Positions 24,557 to 33,441 of a DNA stretch of 64,000 nucleotides are shown here, piece by piece (position 1 is the first letter of the stretch; each line of letters starts with the position of its first letter). The position numbers were made by a program, and so were the translations under genes. This stretch comes from Paludibacter jiangxiensis (lineage in GTDB: Bacteria > Bacteroidota > Bacteroidia > Bacteroidales > Paludibacteraceae), in contig NZ_BDCR01000001.1 of NCBI RefSeq assembly GCF_001618385.1, positions 868,001-932,000 of the forward strand, read 5' to 3'. The notes below the pieces were generated by a model that searched no databases, was not told the DNA's origin, and was given only the letters and a program-made list of their open reading frames with translations.

Positions 24557-27307
24557 ATGCTTCGAAATAAAGTATTAATAATAAGTGTATTACTTGGCTT
24601 TTTTCTGTTGTTGTTTGCTTCAGCTTCAGCAATAATTGCCCCTCCGCAGGACAATAAAAAGCTTTCAGGCGATACACTCCGCCGTGTACTTCCCGTCGAT
24701 TCGTTATCGATGAAACCGAAAAAAAAGAAACAGCAAATAGATGACATCATCAACTATCAGGCCGAAGACTCTATCGTTTTTTATGGCAATGGTAACGGTT
24801 ACATGTATGGGAAAGGGGATGTAAAATACCAGAAAATGTCCTTGCAGGGTGACTTTATCCGGATGAACATGGACAGCAGCCGCGTGTATGCTTCGGCGGT
24901 GAAAGATTCTACGGGCACTCTTGTCGGTAAGCCGGTATTTAAAGACGAAAGCAATGAGTTTACTTCCAACGAATTACTCTATAACTTCAACTCAAAGCGG
25001 GGACTGATCCACCATACGGTGACACAGCAGGGAGAAGGCTTTGTGGTGAGCGAAACTTCAAAAATAACGCCCGACAAAATGATCAACATGGTCAATGGTA
25101 AGTACACTACCTGCGAAGATCATGAACATCCTCACTTCTATCTTAAGATGACCAAGGCGAAAGTAAAGCCCAAGAGCTTTATTGTGGCGGGTCCGGCCTA
25201 TCTTGTGTTGGAAGACGTTCCTTTGCCTATTGCATTACCTTTCGGTTATTTCCCGTTCAATGATAAATATTCTTCCGGTGTGATTATGCCGTCGTATGGC
25301 GATGATTTTACCCGTGGGTTCAACCTGCACAACGGTGGATATTATTTTGCCCTTAGCGATTATGCGGATCTTGCGCTTACCGGTGAAATATACACCAAAG
25401 GAACCTGGGCTCTTAATGGGGCAAGCTCATATGTAAAGCGGTACAAATATCGCGGGAATTTCAATTTCAGCTACCGAAATGATGTGTTCAGCGAAAAGGG
25501 GATGCCCGATTACAGTTCGTCAAACAGCATGAGTCTTCAGTGGTCACATAGTCAGGACAGCAAGTCGAACCCGTATTCCAAACTGTCGGGAAGTGTCAAC
25601 TTCTCTACGACCAGCTTCAACCGCAACAACATCGATAACGTGTATAATGTATCGGTGATGTCACAGAATACAAAAACATCAAGCATCAACTTTACCAAGA
25701 GCTTTCCGGAAAACTCTTGGACAATTACTGCCAATGCCAACGTTACCCAGGTGACTTCGGATACCACCATCAACATGACCTTGCCAACGCTGAGCGTAGC
25801 ATCCGGAACGTTATACCCATTTAAACGAAAAGTGGCGGTAGGTAAAGAACGATGGTATGAAAAGCTGGTGCTTAACTATACAGGTGACTTTTCCAATAGC
25901 ATTCAGACGAAAGAATACAAGTTGCTAAAGTCATCGTTATCGCGCGACTGGCGAAACGGAGCCAAGCACAACATTTCCACGAATGCATCTTTCAGTCTGT
26001 TCAACTACATTACCATCACCCCGTCTTTCAATTATACCGAACGATGGTATATGAGGAAGATCAATCAGCGATGGGATGATGCCCGCAATGCAGTGGCGAG
26101 GGATACCACAACGGGTTTTTATCGTTCATACAATTTTAGTGGAAGCATCTCTGCTCAAACGACATTGTATGGATTTTATGTGCCGAGCCGTAAAATTTTT
26201 GGTGATAAGATCGATCGTATCCGCCACGTGTTTGTCCCTTCTTTCAGTTTCAGTTACAATCCTGATTTTAGTGATCCCATCTGGGGTTCATATTCCACTT
26301 ACAGCAAATACGTTGCAGCAACAGCTTCTCATGCTGCTTATCAGGAAACAGTAAAATATTCGCCATTCGAATCCGAAATTTATGGCTATGCAGGTGCCGG
26401 AAAATCGGGCGCTATCGGGTATTCATTTACCAACAACATTGAAATGAAGGTAAAGCAAAAATCGGATACTACAGATCTGCCTGTGTATAAAGTGGTGAGC
26501 CTTATTGACAATTTCTCTGTCAGCGGATCGTACAACCTTGTGGCAGACTCGCTTCGATGGTCTTTGATCAATGCCAACCTTCGTATTAAGATGCCGTTTT
26601 CCAACAATTTTACGTTGAATGTCGGAGGAACATTCGATCCATACATGTATGGTCTGAATGCGAGCGGACAGCCGGTGCATGTGGATCGTTTGCGTTGGAA
26701 TCATGGGAAATTGCCCCGTTTTATGGGAACCAGTTTCTCTCAGAGCTTCACGCTCAATAACGATACGTTTAAGAAAAAAACCGCTAAAGAAAAGGCAAAA
26801 GACAAAGAGAAGGAGGACAAGCTCAAACCTTTGACCGGGGCTGATTTACTGAACCCCGAACTGGTGCTGAAGCATAAACAAGACTCTATTGCTGAGCAGA
26901 AGAAGAATGAAAAGCGGGATTTAGATGCCGACGGATATGTAAAGCCAACTTTCAAATGGAGTGTTTCTGCCAACTATGGGGTGCAGTATGGGCAATCGAC
27001 TTTTAACTATCAGAAGATGGACTACAACATGGGATTGACGCATAGCCTTAGTTTTAATGGCATGTTATCGCCAACCCCGAAATGGAATTGCAACTGGTCG
27101 GCTACCTATAGCTTCTCTGACAAAAAACTCACGCAGGTAAATCTTAGCATCACCCGCGACCTGCACTGCTGGTCGATGAGCGCTCAAATAGTACCGGTAG
27201 GTTACTACACCTCTTATTCGTTCAAGATTGCCGTTAAATCGTCGCTGCTGCAGGATTTGAAGTATGAAAAGCGGAGTAACTACGGCGAAAATGTAAAATG
27301 GGAATAA
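24557..27307 (+). CDS. LptD-like LPS assembly outer-membrane protein
   Basis: This 916-residue exported protein has a hydrophobic signal/anchor at 1-20, an N-terminal OstA-like jellyroll (about 55-190; YGNGNGYMYGKGDVKYQ), and a very long beta-barrel region with alternating aromatic/polar strands. ALPFGYFPFNDKYSSGVIMPSYG is typical of Bacteroidetes LptD-like proteins. It should insert lipopolysaccharide into the outer leaflet with an LptE partner encoded elsewhere. A charged Lys-rich insert sits near residues 736-790. The ATG at 24557 is used because the longer frame begins in the -7 box TATCTTTG (24519-24526). Confidence 0.85.
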   Translation: MLRNKVLIISVLLGFFLLLFASASAIIAPPQDNKKLSGDTLRRVLPVDSLSMKPKKKKQQIDDIINYQAEDSIVFYGNGNGYMYGKGDVKYQKMSLQGDFIRMNMDSSRVYASAVKDSTGTLVGKPVFKDESNEFTSNELLYNFNSKRGLIHHTVTQQGEGFVVSETSKITPDKMINMVNGKYTTCEDHEHPHFYLKMTKAKVKPKSFIVAGPAYLVLEDVPLPIALPFGYFPFNDKYSSGVIMPSYGDDFTRGFNLHNGGYYFALSDYADLALTGEIYTKGTWALNGASSYVKRYKYRGNFNFSYRNDVFSEKGMPDYSSSNSMSLQWSHSQDSKSNPYSKLSGSVNFSTTSFNRNNIDNVYNVSVMSQNTKTSSINFTKSFPENSWTITANANVTQVTSDTTINMTLPTLSVASGTLYPFKRKVAVGKERWYEKLVLNYTGDFSNSIQTKEYKLLKSSLSRDWRNGAKHNISTNASFSLFNYITITPSFNYTERWYMRKINQRWDDARNAVARDTTTGFYRSYNFSGSISAQTTLYGFYVPSRKIFGDKIDRIRHVFVPSFSFSYNPDFSDPIWGSYSTYSKYVAATASHAAYQETVKYSPFESEIYGYAGAGKSGAIGYSFTNNIEMKVKQKSDTTDLPVYKVVSLIDNFSVSGSYNLVADSLRWSLINANLRIKMPFSNNFTLNVGGTFDPYMYGLNASGQPVHVDRLRWNHGKLPRFMGTSFSQSFTLNNDTFKKKTAKEKAKDKEKEDKLKPLTGADLLNPELVLKHKQDSIAEQKKNEKRDLDADGYVKPTFKWSVSANYGVQYGQSTFNYQKMDYNMGLTHSLSFNGMLSPTPKWNCNWSATYSFSDKKLTQVNLSITRDLHCWSMSAQIVPVGYYTSYSFKIAVKSSLLQDLKYEKRSNYGENVKWE

Positions 27308-27359
27308 TAGTACCATAGTTAAGATTTATAGGAACTGAAAATTTGAAATTAACGGGTAC

Positions 27360-27653
27360 ATGAAAAGACAAAATGCGCAAACCCTCGGAGAAGCGATAAA
27401 AGTATTCCTGGCCGAAAAGAAAGCCTTCAATCGCAAATTGCTTGAGAACCGTGTTGTCAGTTCATGGGGTGAAATTATGGGCTCAACGGTGGCATCTTAT
27501 ACTTCTAATGTAGAGATCCGTCGCCAAAAGCTTTATGTGACTCTTACATCGTCTGTACTTCGGCACAGCCTTTCAATGTCGAAAGACGAAATTGTAAAAA
27601 AAATAAACCGGGCTTTGGGAGATGATGTGGTAACCGAAGTGGTTTTTCGGTAA
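27360..27653 (+). CDS. DUF721/DciA-like protein
   Basis: This 97-residue small protein of the DUF721 family shows the pattern LGEAIKVFLAEKK, then SWGEIMG and LYVTLTSSVLRHSLSMSKDEIVKKIN. The family includes DciA, the bacterial replicative helicase operator; whether this Bacteroidetes form has that role is inference. It lies between the LptD-like gene (52 bases upstream) and the CCA-adding enzyme. Confidence 0.8.
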   Translation: MKRQNAQTLGEAIKVFLAEKKAFNRKLLENRVVSSWGEIMGSTVASYTSNVEIRRQKLYVTLTSSVLRHSLSMSKDEIVKKINRALGDDVVTEVVFR

Positions 27654-27732
27654 TTGCCCAACCCTTCCCAAGGGGGAGGGGAACTGAATCTGCACCATTA
27701 GATTTACGTTTGTGCAACGTCTTCATGCCCGG

Positions 27733-27774
27733 AAACTTTGAACTTGAAACTTGAAACTTTGAACCTGAAATTAG
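27733..27774. repeat. Degenerate TTGAAACT simple repeat
   Basis: This is a short run of related heptamers (ACTTTGAAC, TTGAAACT, TTGAAACTTTGAACC) just before the CCA-adding enzyme start. It contains no hairpin or promoter that I can define. Confidence 0.5.
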
Positions 27775-27777
27775 TTC

Positions 27778-29184
27778 ATGCAGGAATTTCTTCAACATAA
27801 AATATTTCAACTCATTTCGGAAGCTGCCGACGAAATGCAGTGCGAGTGCTACGTTATAGGCGGATACGTGCGCGACCTTTTCCTGAAACGCAATTCGAAA
27901 GACATCGATGTGGTGGTCGTTGGGAGCGGCATTGATCTTGCCCAGGCCGTTGCAAAGAAATGGGGCAAAGGCACCCATCTGAGTGTATTCAAAACCTTCG
28001 GTACGGCTCAGTTAAAGAAAGGGAGTGTGGAGGTGGAATTTGTGGGCGCCCGTCGGGAATCATACAACCACGATTCGCGGAAGCCGGTGGTGGAAGCCGG
28101 AACACTGGAAGACGACCAGCGTCGTCGTGATTTTACGGTCAATGCACTGGCTATTTCACTCAATAAAGATACACTTGGTAAACTGCTTGATCCGTTCGGT
28201 GGACTGGAAGATATGGAGAAGAAGATTCTCCGCACGCCGCTCGATCCCGATATTACCTTCAGCGACGATCCGTTGCGCATGATGCGTGCCATACGCTTTG
28301 CCACGCAATTGCAATTCAAAATTCATCCCGATACCTTCGATGCCATTGTCCGCAATCGTGAGCGCATTAAAATTATTTCTGCCGAACGCATTGCCGACGA
28401 GATGAACAAGATGATGGCGGCAAAACACCCGTCTGAAGGCTTCTTTTTACTCGATAAATCGGGTTTGCTGGAAATTATCTTTCCTGAATTATCGGCTCTG
28501 AAAGGGGTGGATGTACGCGGTGGTAAAGGACATAAAGATAATTTTGTTCACACACTGGCCGTCCTCGACAAACTGGCATCGCATTCGGACAACCTGTGGT
28601 TGCGTTGGGCAGCGCTGCTGCACGATATTGCCAAACCGGTTACCAAACGCTGGGATGACCAAACCGGCTGGACTTTCCACAATCATAATTTTATCGGTGA
28701 AAAAATGATTCCGTCCATCTTCAAACGGATGAAGCTGCCGATGAACGAGAAGATGCGTTTTGTCCAAAAGATGGTATCGCTACACATGCGCCCCATCGTG
28801 CTGAGCGAGGAAGGAGTAAGTGATTCGGCCATTCGCCGACTTTTGTTCGATGCCGGCGACGATATAGACCTGCTGATGCAGCTTTGCGAAGCCGATATTA
28901 CCTCCAAAAATCAGGTGAAGGTGCGGACTCATTTGGAGAATTTTGCGCTCGTTCGTCAAAAACTTATCGACATAGAGAACAAAGATCGCATCCGCAACTG
29001 GCAACCTCCTATCGACGGAATCGAAATTATGAAGATATTCAACCTGTCGCAATGCCGTGAGGTTGGTCTACTGAAAAATGCTATCAAAGACGCCATTCTC
29101 GATGGCGAAATTCCCAACGAATACGATGCCGCCTACCGTTTCCTGATGGCCAAAGCCGTTGAACTGGGAATAATAAAACAATAG
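27778..29184 (+). CDS. cca: CCA tRNA nucleotidyltransferase with HD domain
   Basis: This 468-residue class II nucleotidyltransferase has the GG motif (G28-G29 in YVIGGYVRD), metal-binding D42 and D44 (KDIDVVVV), and RRRDFTVNALA for template-independent CTP/ATP selection. RNA-binding domains follow, and a C-terminal HD phosphohydrolase domain (H282-D283 in LLHDIAKP). It adds or repairs CCA at tRNA 3' ends. The family also contains poly(A) polymerases, but the HD-containing Bacteroidetes proteins are usually assigned to CCA addition. The tRNA-Thr gene in this window already encodes CCA, so the enzyme there would serve repair. Confidence 0.9.
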   Translation: MQEFLQHKIFQLISEAADEMQCECYVIGGYVRDLFLKRNSKDIDVVVVGSGIDLAQAVAKKWGKGTHLSVFKTFGTAQLKKGSVEVEFVGARRESYNHDSRKPVVEAGTLEDDQRRRDFTVNALAISLNKDTLGKLLDPFGGLEDMEKKILRTPLDPDITFSDDPLRMMRAIRFATQLQFKIHPDTFDAIVRNRERIKIISAERIADEMNKMMAAKHPSEGFFLLDKSGLLEIIFPELSALKGVDVRGGKGHKDNFVHTLAVLDKLASHSDNLWLRWAALLHDIAKPVTKRWDDQTGWTFHNHNFIGEKMIPSIFKRMKLPMNEKMRFVQKMVSLHMRPIVLSEEGVSDSAIRRLLFDAGDDIDLLMQLCEADITSKNQVKVRTHLENFALVRQKLIDIENKDRIRNWQPPIDGIEIMKIFNLSQCREVGLLKNAIKDAILDGEIPNEYDAAYRFLMAKAVELGIIKQ

Positions 29185-29232
29185 GATAAAGGAATCGATA
29201 TACAGCACTTTACTTTTATTCTTTTGAAAATA

Positions 29233-29266
29233 AAAATTTCAGAGCGACATCCCGTCGCCCTGAAAT
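29233..29266. repeat. 34-bp direct repeat, left copy (hairpin-forming)
   Basis: This copy matches 30291-30324 at 30 of 34 positions. It can form TTTCAG(A)GCGAC/GTCGC(C)CTGAAA and may act as terminator for the CCA gene. With its partner it flanks the TraB-family gene. Confidence 0.65.
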
Positions 29267-29363
29267 CAAAAACTAAGATGTTTAAGCAAAGTATCGTTAC
29301 CATAGGCGCAACGATATACGGTTATGGCCTTTCGACTGTATGATTGATGTGGGGCAAGATCAC

Positions 29364-30236
29364 TTATAAGGTGACGGCTTCAATTGTATAGCCTGCTTTC
29401 TTGAGTTGTGCCACCAGTCCTTTATCACCTACGAGGTGTAGAAATCCTACAGCGATAAAACACGATTGGGATTTCATCAGTTCGGGTAGTTGGGTCATCC
29501 AGTTATTATTCCGGTTCTCTGCAAGGATTTTTTTTTCGTCAGGTGTCATGCTGTCGTCGGCCTTATCGAGAGCGTCAGCTTTTGCCATATCGCCTTTCTT
29601 GTAGGCATCTGTGATACTTAATTGCAGATCAATTCCCTTTTGCTTGTTTTTAATGTCGTACATCAGAATTTCAGCCTGACGTTTTAAGGGAAGACTGTTG
29701 AGAATAATGTCCATTTGCTGATCGAGAGTTTCCAGCCCTATCACCTTTTTATTGTTCTCTTTTGCTGCTTTCTGTAGTATGCCATCGATCGCCTCCGGCT
29801 GTTTGGTCATCCCGTATGCCTGCATAAAAATGAGCCCAGAATAAAGTGTTTCGAGCAGCATTGGCTTCATCATTCCCAATTGAGACAGACCAGCTCCCAT
29901 CAACTGTTGAAATTCGGTATCGGCAAGCTGATAATCTTCGGGAGATAGCAGCTCTTTCATAGTGGTGCCGGTAAGCATTCCTGCTTGCAACATTTTCATC
30001 TGGACTGTAGCCGGGTCGGGAATTTCCATCTCACCCACCACAGCATCGGTTTGCTTGCTAAGGTCGATGATTTTGTCGATATTTTTTATCTGGTCTTTCT
30101 CTACCAGATGGTGAGTTCCAAAGAGGTAGCTAGGTTTGGCCAGTCCGTTGCCCGATATTTTCCATAACAGTTGAGCGTTGGCGCTAAAGGTAATTAAAAT
30201 GGCGATAAATGCTGTGAAGAGGATCTTTTTGTTCAT
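29364..30236 (-). CDS. TraB/GumN family protein, exported
   Basis: This 290-residue protein has a signal peptide (1-21, ending ANAQ) followed by a TraB/GumN (ChaN/TIKI-like) domain. Family signatures are LWKISGNGLAKPSYLFGTHH near the N-terminus, VVGEMEIPD, and near the C-terminus QSCFIAVGFLHLVGDKGL. TIKI relatives are metal-dependent proteases; the histidines in FGTHH and GFLHL and the glutamate in GEME fit that active site. The bacterial role is unknown. The gene is flanked by two 34-bp direct repeats. Confidence 0.87.
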   Translation of the reverse strand: MNKKILFTAFIAILITFSANAQLLWKISGNGLAKPSYLFGTHHLVEKDQIKNIDKIIDLSKQTDAVVGEMEIPDPATVQMKMLQAGMLTGTTMKELLSPEDYQLADTEFQQLMGAGLSQLGMMKPMLLETLYSGLIFMQAYGMTKQPEAIDGILQKAAKENNKKVIGLETLDQQMDIILNSLPLKRQAEILMYDIKNKQKGIDLQLSITDAYKKGDMAKADALDKADDSMTPDEKKILAENRNNNWMTQLPELMKSQSCFIAVGFLHLVGDKGLVAQLKKAGYTIEAVTL

Positions 30237-30290
30237 TGGTGTGGTTTTAGGTAAAACAATAATATGGTGTTGATCAGTAAGCAGAGTGTC

Positions 30291-30324
30291 AAAATTTCAG
30301 AGCAATATCCCGTCGCCATGAAGT
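30291..30324. repeat. 34-bp direct repeat, right copy
   Basis: Matches 29233-29266 at 30 of 34 positions, but the substitutions weaken the hairpin. It lies 55 bases upstream of the TraB-family start codon. Confidence 0.6.
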
Positions 30325-30727
30325 TAAAGCGCTAATAATAAGCATAATGTGAATTATTTGCACTGGTTTGCGTTTATCTCTTTATCGGAATATTATGCTA
30401 TTCCGACGTTTATTAATCTTTACTGGCTGTTTGAAAAGTATTTTATCCAAAAGCCGGGAATTAAAGTTTCGTCGGTTTTTACCAACAGGCTCTTCTGCTA
30501 CTTTTCGATTTCGGTTAGTTAAAAGAATCAGGCAGCTTTGCTTAAGCTGCCGCTGATAAAGACGGTTTGTTTTGCAAATGTACTTATTCGTATTTATATA
30601 TTGAGAATTCATTTGTGTTTGTATAATTATTTATATTATACAAATAAATGTTTTATCATTTAACGATCTTGGCGAGGATTTTGCCTCCGAAGAAGTTTTC
30701 ATACGAACATGTTGGAGGCTTTAAAAC

Positions 30728-30762
30728 AACAGAGGCTGTCTCATTGTGAGACAGCCTCTGTT
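30728..30762 (-). terminator. Terminator of the DUF4270 gene
   Basis: A perfect 16-bp stem, AACAGAGGCTGTCTCA with its complement (30728-30743 with 30747-30762), has a 3-base loop and lies 18 bases beyond the stop codon. Confidence 0.85.
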
Positions 30763-30779
30763 ATTCTTTCCGAACCCCG

Positions 30780-32183
30780 TCAGAATCCGTTATAGATTAT
30801 ATTAATTCGTAGAGGTGAATCGTAACTCTTATTATGGGTCTTTTTGTTTCTTATTTGCACCCCACTGAGCGTTGATTGTTGTTTAATAGACGTTATTGTG
30901 CTTGAACTGCTACTTGCTAAGGTGTATTCTATCGGTACCAATACCATCTCTTCAACTGCATCTGCCGGAATGACAGAATTTCCATAGTATTTATGCAGTT
31001 TGGCCGTGAGCATTGATGAAAGGTCGAAGGTATAGCAATGCTTTGTCGAGTTGTAGGTTGCTACCATTAAGGTATCACTGGAATAGTTGTAATTCTTCAG
31101 ATAATTGAGCAGGTTTGCTTTGCGGGTCAGCAACAGTGTTGTCGGTGGTTTTAATGCATAAGGATTGATCGTATCCCTGTTGACAACTTCGACTGTCATT
31201 CCTGAATGATTGAAATTGACAACTTTACCCGCTAAATCGTAATTGCCATTTTTATCTTTATGGTTTTTAATCTTGTTGAAGATTCTTCCTACAGGTATAT
31301 TCACCTGTGTATAGATACCGGCAGGAGAAGTAATGTAGGTGACCGAATCAGGTATGCTGGCAACGGTGCTGATAATGTCTTTATGCGATATAAGACCTAT
31401 CTGACGTACATCTTTGCTGGCCGGGAAAATAAGACCAGACGTAAGTACGGTATCTTTATTGGACACAAATGCATGATATTTGTAGTACAAAGTCATGTAC
31501 AGGTGGTGAATATTCCAGATAGAACCGTCGCCGTATTCGGAGCGGAGGTAAATACCTTTAAAGAAGTTCGCAAATGAACTCTGTGTATTAAAAGTGCCAT
31601 CCTGAGCGGCCTGAAAGAATCGTTTGACTTCATCTGCCGAGAATTTATATTTCAGATGCGGTTGGTATGAGGTGGTGTCCGTTAAAGTGTCGGGCACTGC
31701 TACCGAAATACGCGAACCCAGAAGTTTGCTTTTTGAACAATATTTAGAAGCATCCTCAGTGGTGTAGTAGGTAGTGTTGTAATCGAGAGTTCCCTTGTCC
31801 ATTTCGTAAGCCGAGATTTGTACCGGAGAATGTTTGCTTCCTTTCCAGGTATTGAATACAAGGGTTAACGACAAAGAATCTGCTACTGCTCCGGCAGGCA
31901 GCGAAAATTTGCTGGGAGCGGTAAACTGGGCAAGAATCTCACCCCGCGTTGTTCCGTACGTAGCGTTATAAAATTCTCCCAACAGAAGCGAGTCTGCCGA
32001 GCAACTTGCCGGTGAACTGTTCGCACCTGTTTTTATGCTGAATGAATTAACATAACATGTGTCAGTACCCAATACTATTCCATCTCCGGAGGGCTGAATA
32101 GAAGTCCCCAAATCATAATCCCCGGAACAGGAGGAGAACATCAAAATAGTAGCGGCACATACTACATTCAGGAAAAATTTCAT
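30780..32183 (-). CDS. DUF4270 lipoprotein
   Basis: This 467-residue predicted lipoprotein has a signal sequence with lipobox LMFSSC (cysteine 19), followed by a DUF4270-type beta-rich region (DYDLGTSIQPSGDGIVLGTDT, then LLLGEFYNATYGTTRGEILAQF). In Bacteroidales this family is often encoded next to a small GT5 starch-synthase-like gene, as here. Function is unknown; it is probably surface or periplasmic. The start codon lies inside an inverted repeat (CATACGA/TCGTATG), and two degenerate copies of that leader lie in tandem upstream. Confidence 0.85.
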   Translation of the reverse strand: MKFFLNVVCAATILMFSSCSGDYDLGTSIQPSGDGIVLGTDTCYVNSFSIKTGANSSPASCSADSLLLGEFYNATYGTTRGEILAQFTAPSKFSLPAGAVADSLSLTLVFNTWKGSKHSPVQISAYEMDKGTLDYNTTYYTTEDASKYCSKSKLLGSRISVAVPDTLTDTTSYQPHLKYKFSADEVKRFFQAAQDGTFNTQSSFANFFKGIYLRSEYGDGSIWNIHHLYMTLYYKYHAFVSNKDTVLTSGLIFPASKDVRQIGLISHKDIISTVASIPDSVTYITSPAGIYTQVNIPVGRIFNKIKNHKDKNGNYDLAGKVVNFNHSGMTVEVVNRDTINPYALKPPTTLLLTRKANLLNYLKNYNYSSDTLMVATYNSTKHCYTFDLSSMLTAKLHKYYGNSVIPADAVEEMVLVPIEYTLASSSSSTITSIKQQSTLSGVQIRNKKTHNKSYDSPLRINIIYNGF

Positions 32184-32220
32184 ACGATAATAATTGTTTT
32201 TTTAAGGTCGTATGGAACTC
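32181..32220 (-). promoter_or_regulatory. Start-codon inverted-repeat leader, copy 1
   Basis: In gene orientation: GTTCCATACGA, a spacer with CTTAA and AATTATTAT, then TCGTATG containing the DUF4270 start codon. The arms (32208-32214 and 32181-32187) are a perfect 7-bp inverted repeat. In mRNA the hairpin would bury the AUG. Confidence 0.6.
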
Positions 32221-32271
32221 GCATGTCAGATTATCACTCTCGTTGGTGAATCTCTGTAATCATGCTTGTTT

Positions 32272-32310
32272 CATATGATAATAATTTTCTTGTTTAAGAA
32301 CATATGGAAC
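32272..32310 (-). promoter_or_regulatory. Leader motif, tandem copy 2
   Basis: Same pattern as copy 1 (GTTCCATATG ... CTTAA ... AATTATTATCATATGAAA), 91 bases upstream of it. Its ATG opens only a four-codon frame (M-K-Q-A, then TGA). Confidence 0.55.
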
Positions 32311-32363
32311 ACCATGTTACAACAGCATCGCATTCTTGGATGTTTTTGAAAACATGATCGCTT

Positions 32364-32404
32364 CATATGACAATAATTTGTTAATCATTAAGGAATGAAA
32401 GAAC
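32364..32404 (-). promoter_or_regulatory. Leader motif, tandem copy 3 (degenerate)
   Basis: A further copy 92 bases upstream of copy 2. CCTTAA and AAATTATTGTCATATGAA are kept, but the distal arm has decayed to TTCATTCC. Confidence 0.45.
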
Positions 32405-32516
32405 ACGTATCCGGTTTCTTTTGGAAGTGAAGAGATCAGTTGCCAAGCCGGCGTGTTTCATAAATGAAGAACTAAACAATTTATTGTTATCTGTCGTATT
32501 CTCTTGCCCGCTTTTA

Positions 32517-33332
32517 TCACATTACTTTATCATACAAATCGGTGTACGCCTTAATATAGGTTTCCGCGGTTTGATGTGATAAAAACTTATCGGAGAATTT
32601 CTCAGAAGCATATTCTTTCACCTGGGCGTTTATAGTTTCGCTGCCTTCGATAGCGGCATCTGAAAAATCGAGAGCCAGTTTCGAAAGTGCAACAAAATCA
32701 ACAGATTGATTCTTTATTGAAGTCAAATCCGAATCTTCCACACCGTCAAGGCGTAATATCGTATCGTATCCTTCTTTGAACGGAGTTTTGAAGTCGTCGT
32801 TATAAACAGAATAAACGATTTTTGAGTTGCGGAAGAAAGGATCGTCGTGATATGCTTTCTTGATGTAAAGAGGAACCAGAGCAGTCATCCAGCCATGACA
32901 GTGAATCACATCGGGAGTCCAGCGGAGTTTCTTTACTGTTTCCAAAACACCACGTGCAAAAAAGATAGTTCTTTCGTTGTTGTCTTCATATTCCACCCCA
33001 TTCTCATCGGCCATGGTTTGACGGTGATGAAAATAGTCATCGTTGTCTATAAAATAAACCTGCATGCGGGCAGCCTGAATAGACGCTACCTTGATGATGA
33101 GAGGGTGATCGGTATCATCAATAATGAGATTCATACCTGAAAGTCGTTGTACTTCATGTAGTTGATTGCGGCGCTCGTTGATACAACCGAACTTTGGCAT
33201 GAACGTGCGAATTTCCTTTCCTCCGTCCTGAACCGCCTGCGGTAATTGCCGACAGATGGTTGAGATTTCTGATTCAGGCAAGTAAGGAGTGATTTCTTGC
33301 GTGATAAACAATACTTTGGTAGCTTCGCCCAT
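32517..33332 (-). CDS. Single-domain GT5 glycogen/starch synthase-like protein
   Basis: This 271-residue protein contains only the N-terminal Rossmann domain of GT5 glycogen synthases (VLFITQEITPYLPES, then IRTFMPKFGCIN and DVIHCHGWMTALVPLYIKK). The second GT1-type domain is absent, and the KxGGL nucleotide-sugar motif normally following the first strand is replaced by PESEIS. It is therefore probably not a complete glycogen synthase. The short form is recurrent in Bacteroidetes and may be regulatory or a partner in cell-envelope sugar metabolism. A -7 box TACCTTTG lies at 33370-33377 on the minus strand. Confidence 0.82.
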   Translation of the reverse strand: MGEATKVLFITQEITPYLPESEISTICRQLPQAVQDGGKEIRTFMPKFGCINERRNQLHEVQRLSGMNLIIDDTDHPLIIKVASIQAARMQVYFIDNDDYFHHRQTMADENGVEYEDNNERTIFFARGVLETVKKLRWTPDVIHCHGWMTALVPLYIKKAYHDDPFFRNSKIVYSVYNDDFKTPFKEGYDTILRLDGVEDSDLTSIKNQSVDFVALSKLALDFSDAAIEGSETINAQVKEYASEKFSDKFLSHQTAETYIKAYTDLYDKVM

Positions 33333-33441
33333 ATTGATGAAATAAGTATATTAAGTCAAAAAAACAACGCAAAGGTAGATAAAAAAATTTGTTTTACCAC
33401 ACAAGTATTTCCCTAAGAATTTACATACAAAAGCGGGTTTT

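Larger units (their letters stand above)
30237..30779. other. Gene-free AT-rich region with hairpins
   Basis: These 543 bases lack a convincing gene. They hold the right 34-bp direct repeat (30291-30324), a hairpin TCGGAATA/TATTCCGA (30385-30406), and a hairpin GGCAGCTT/AAGCTGCC (30531-30551) that is followed on the minus strand by TTCTTTT. The terminator of the DUF4270 gene (30728-30762) closes the region. A short untranslated RNA ending at 30531 on the minus strand is possible but unproven. Confidence 0.6.
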
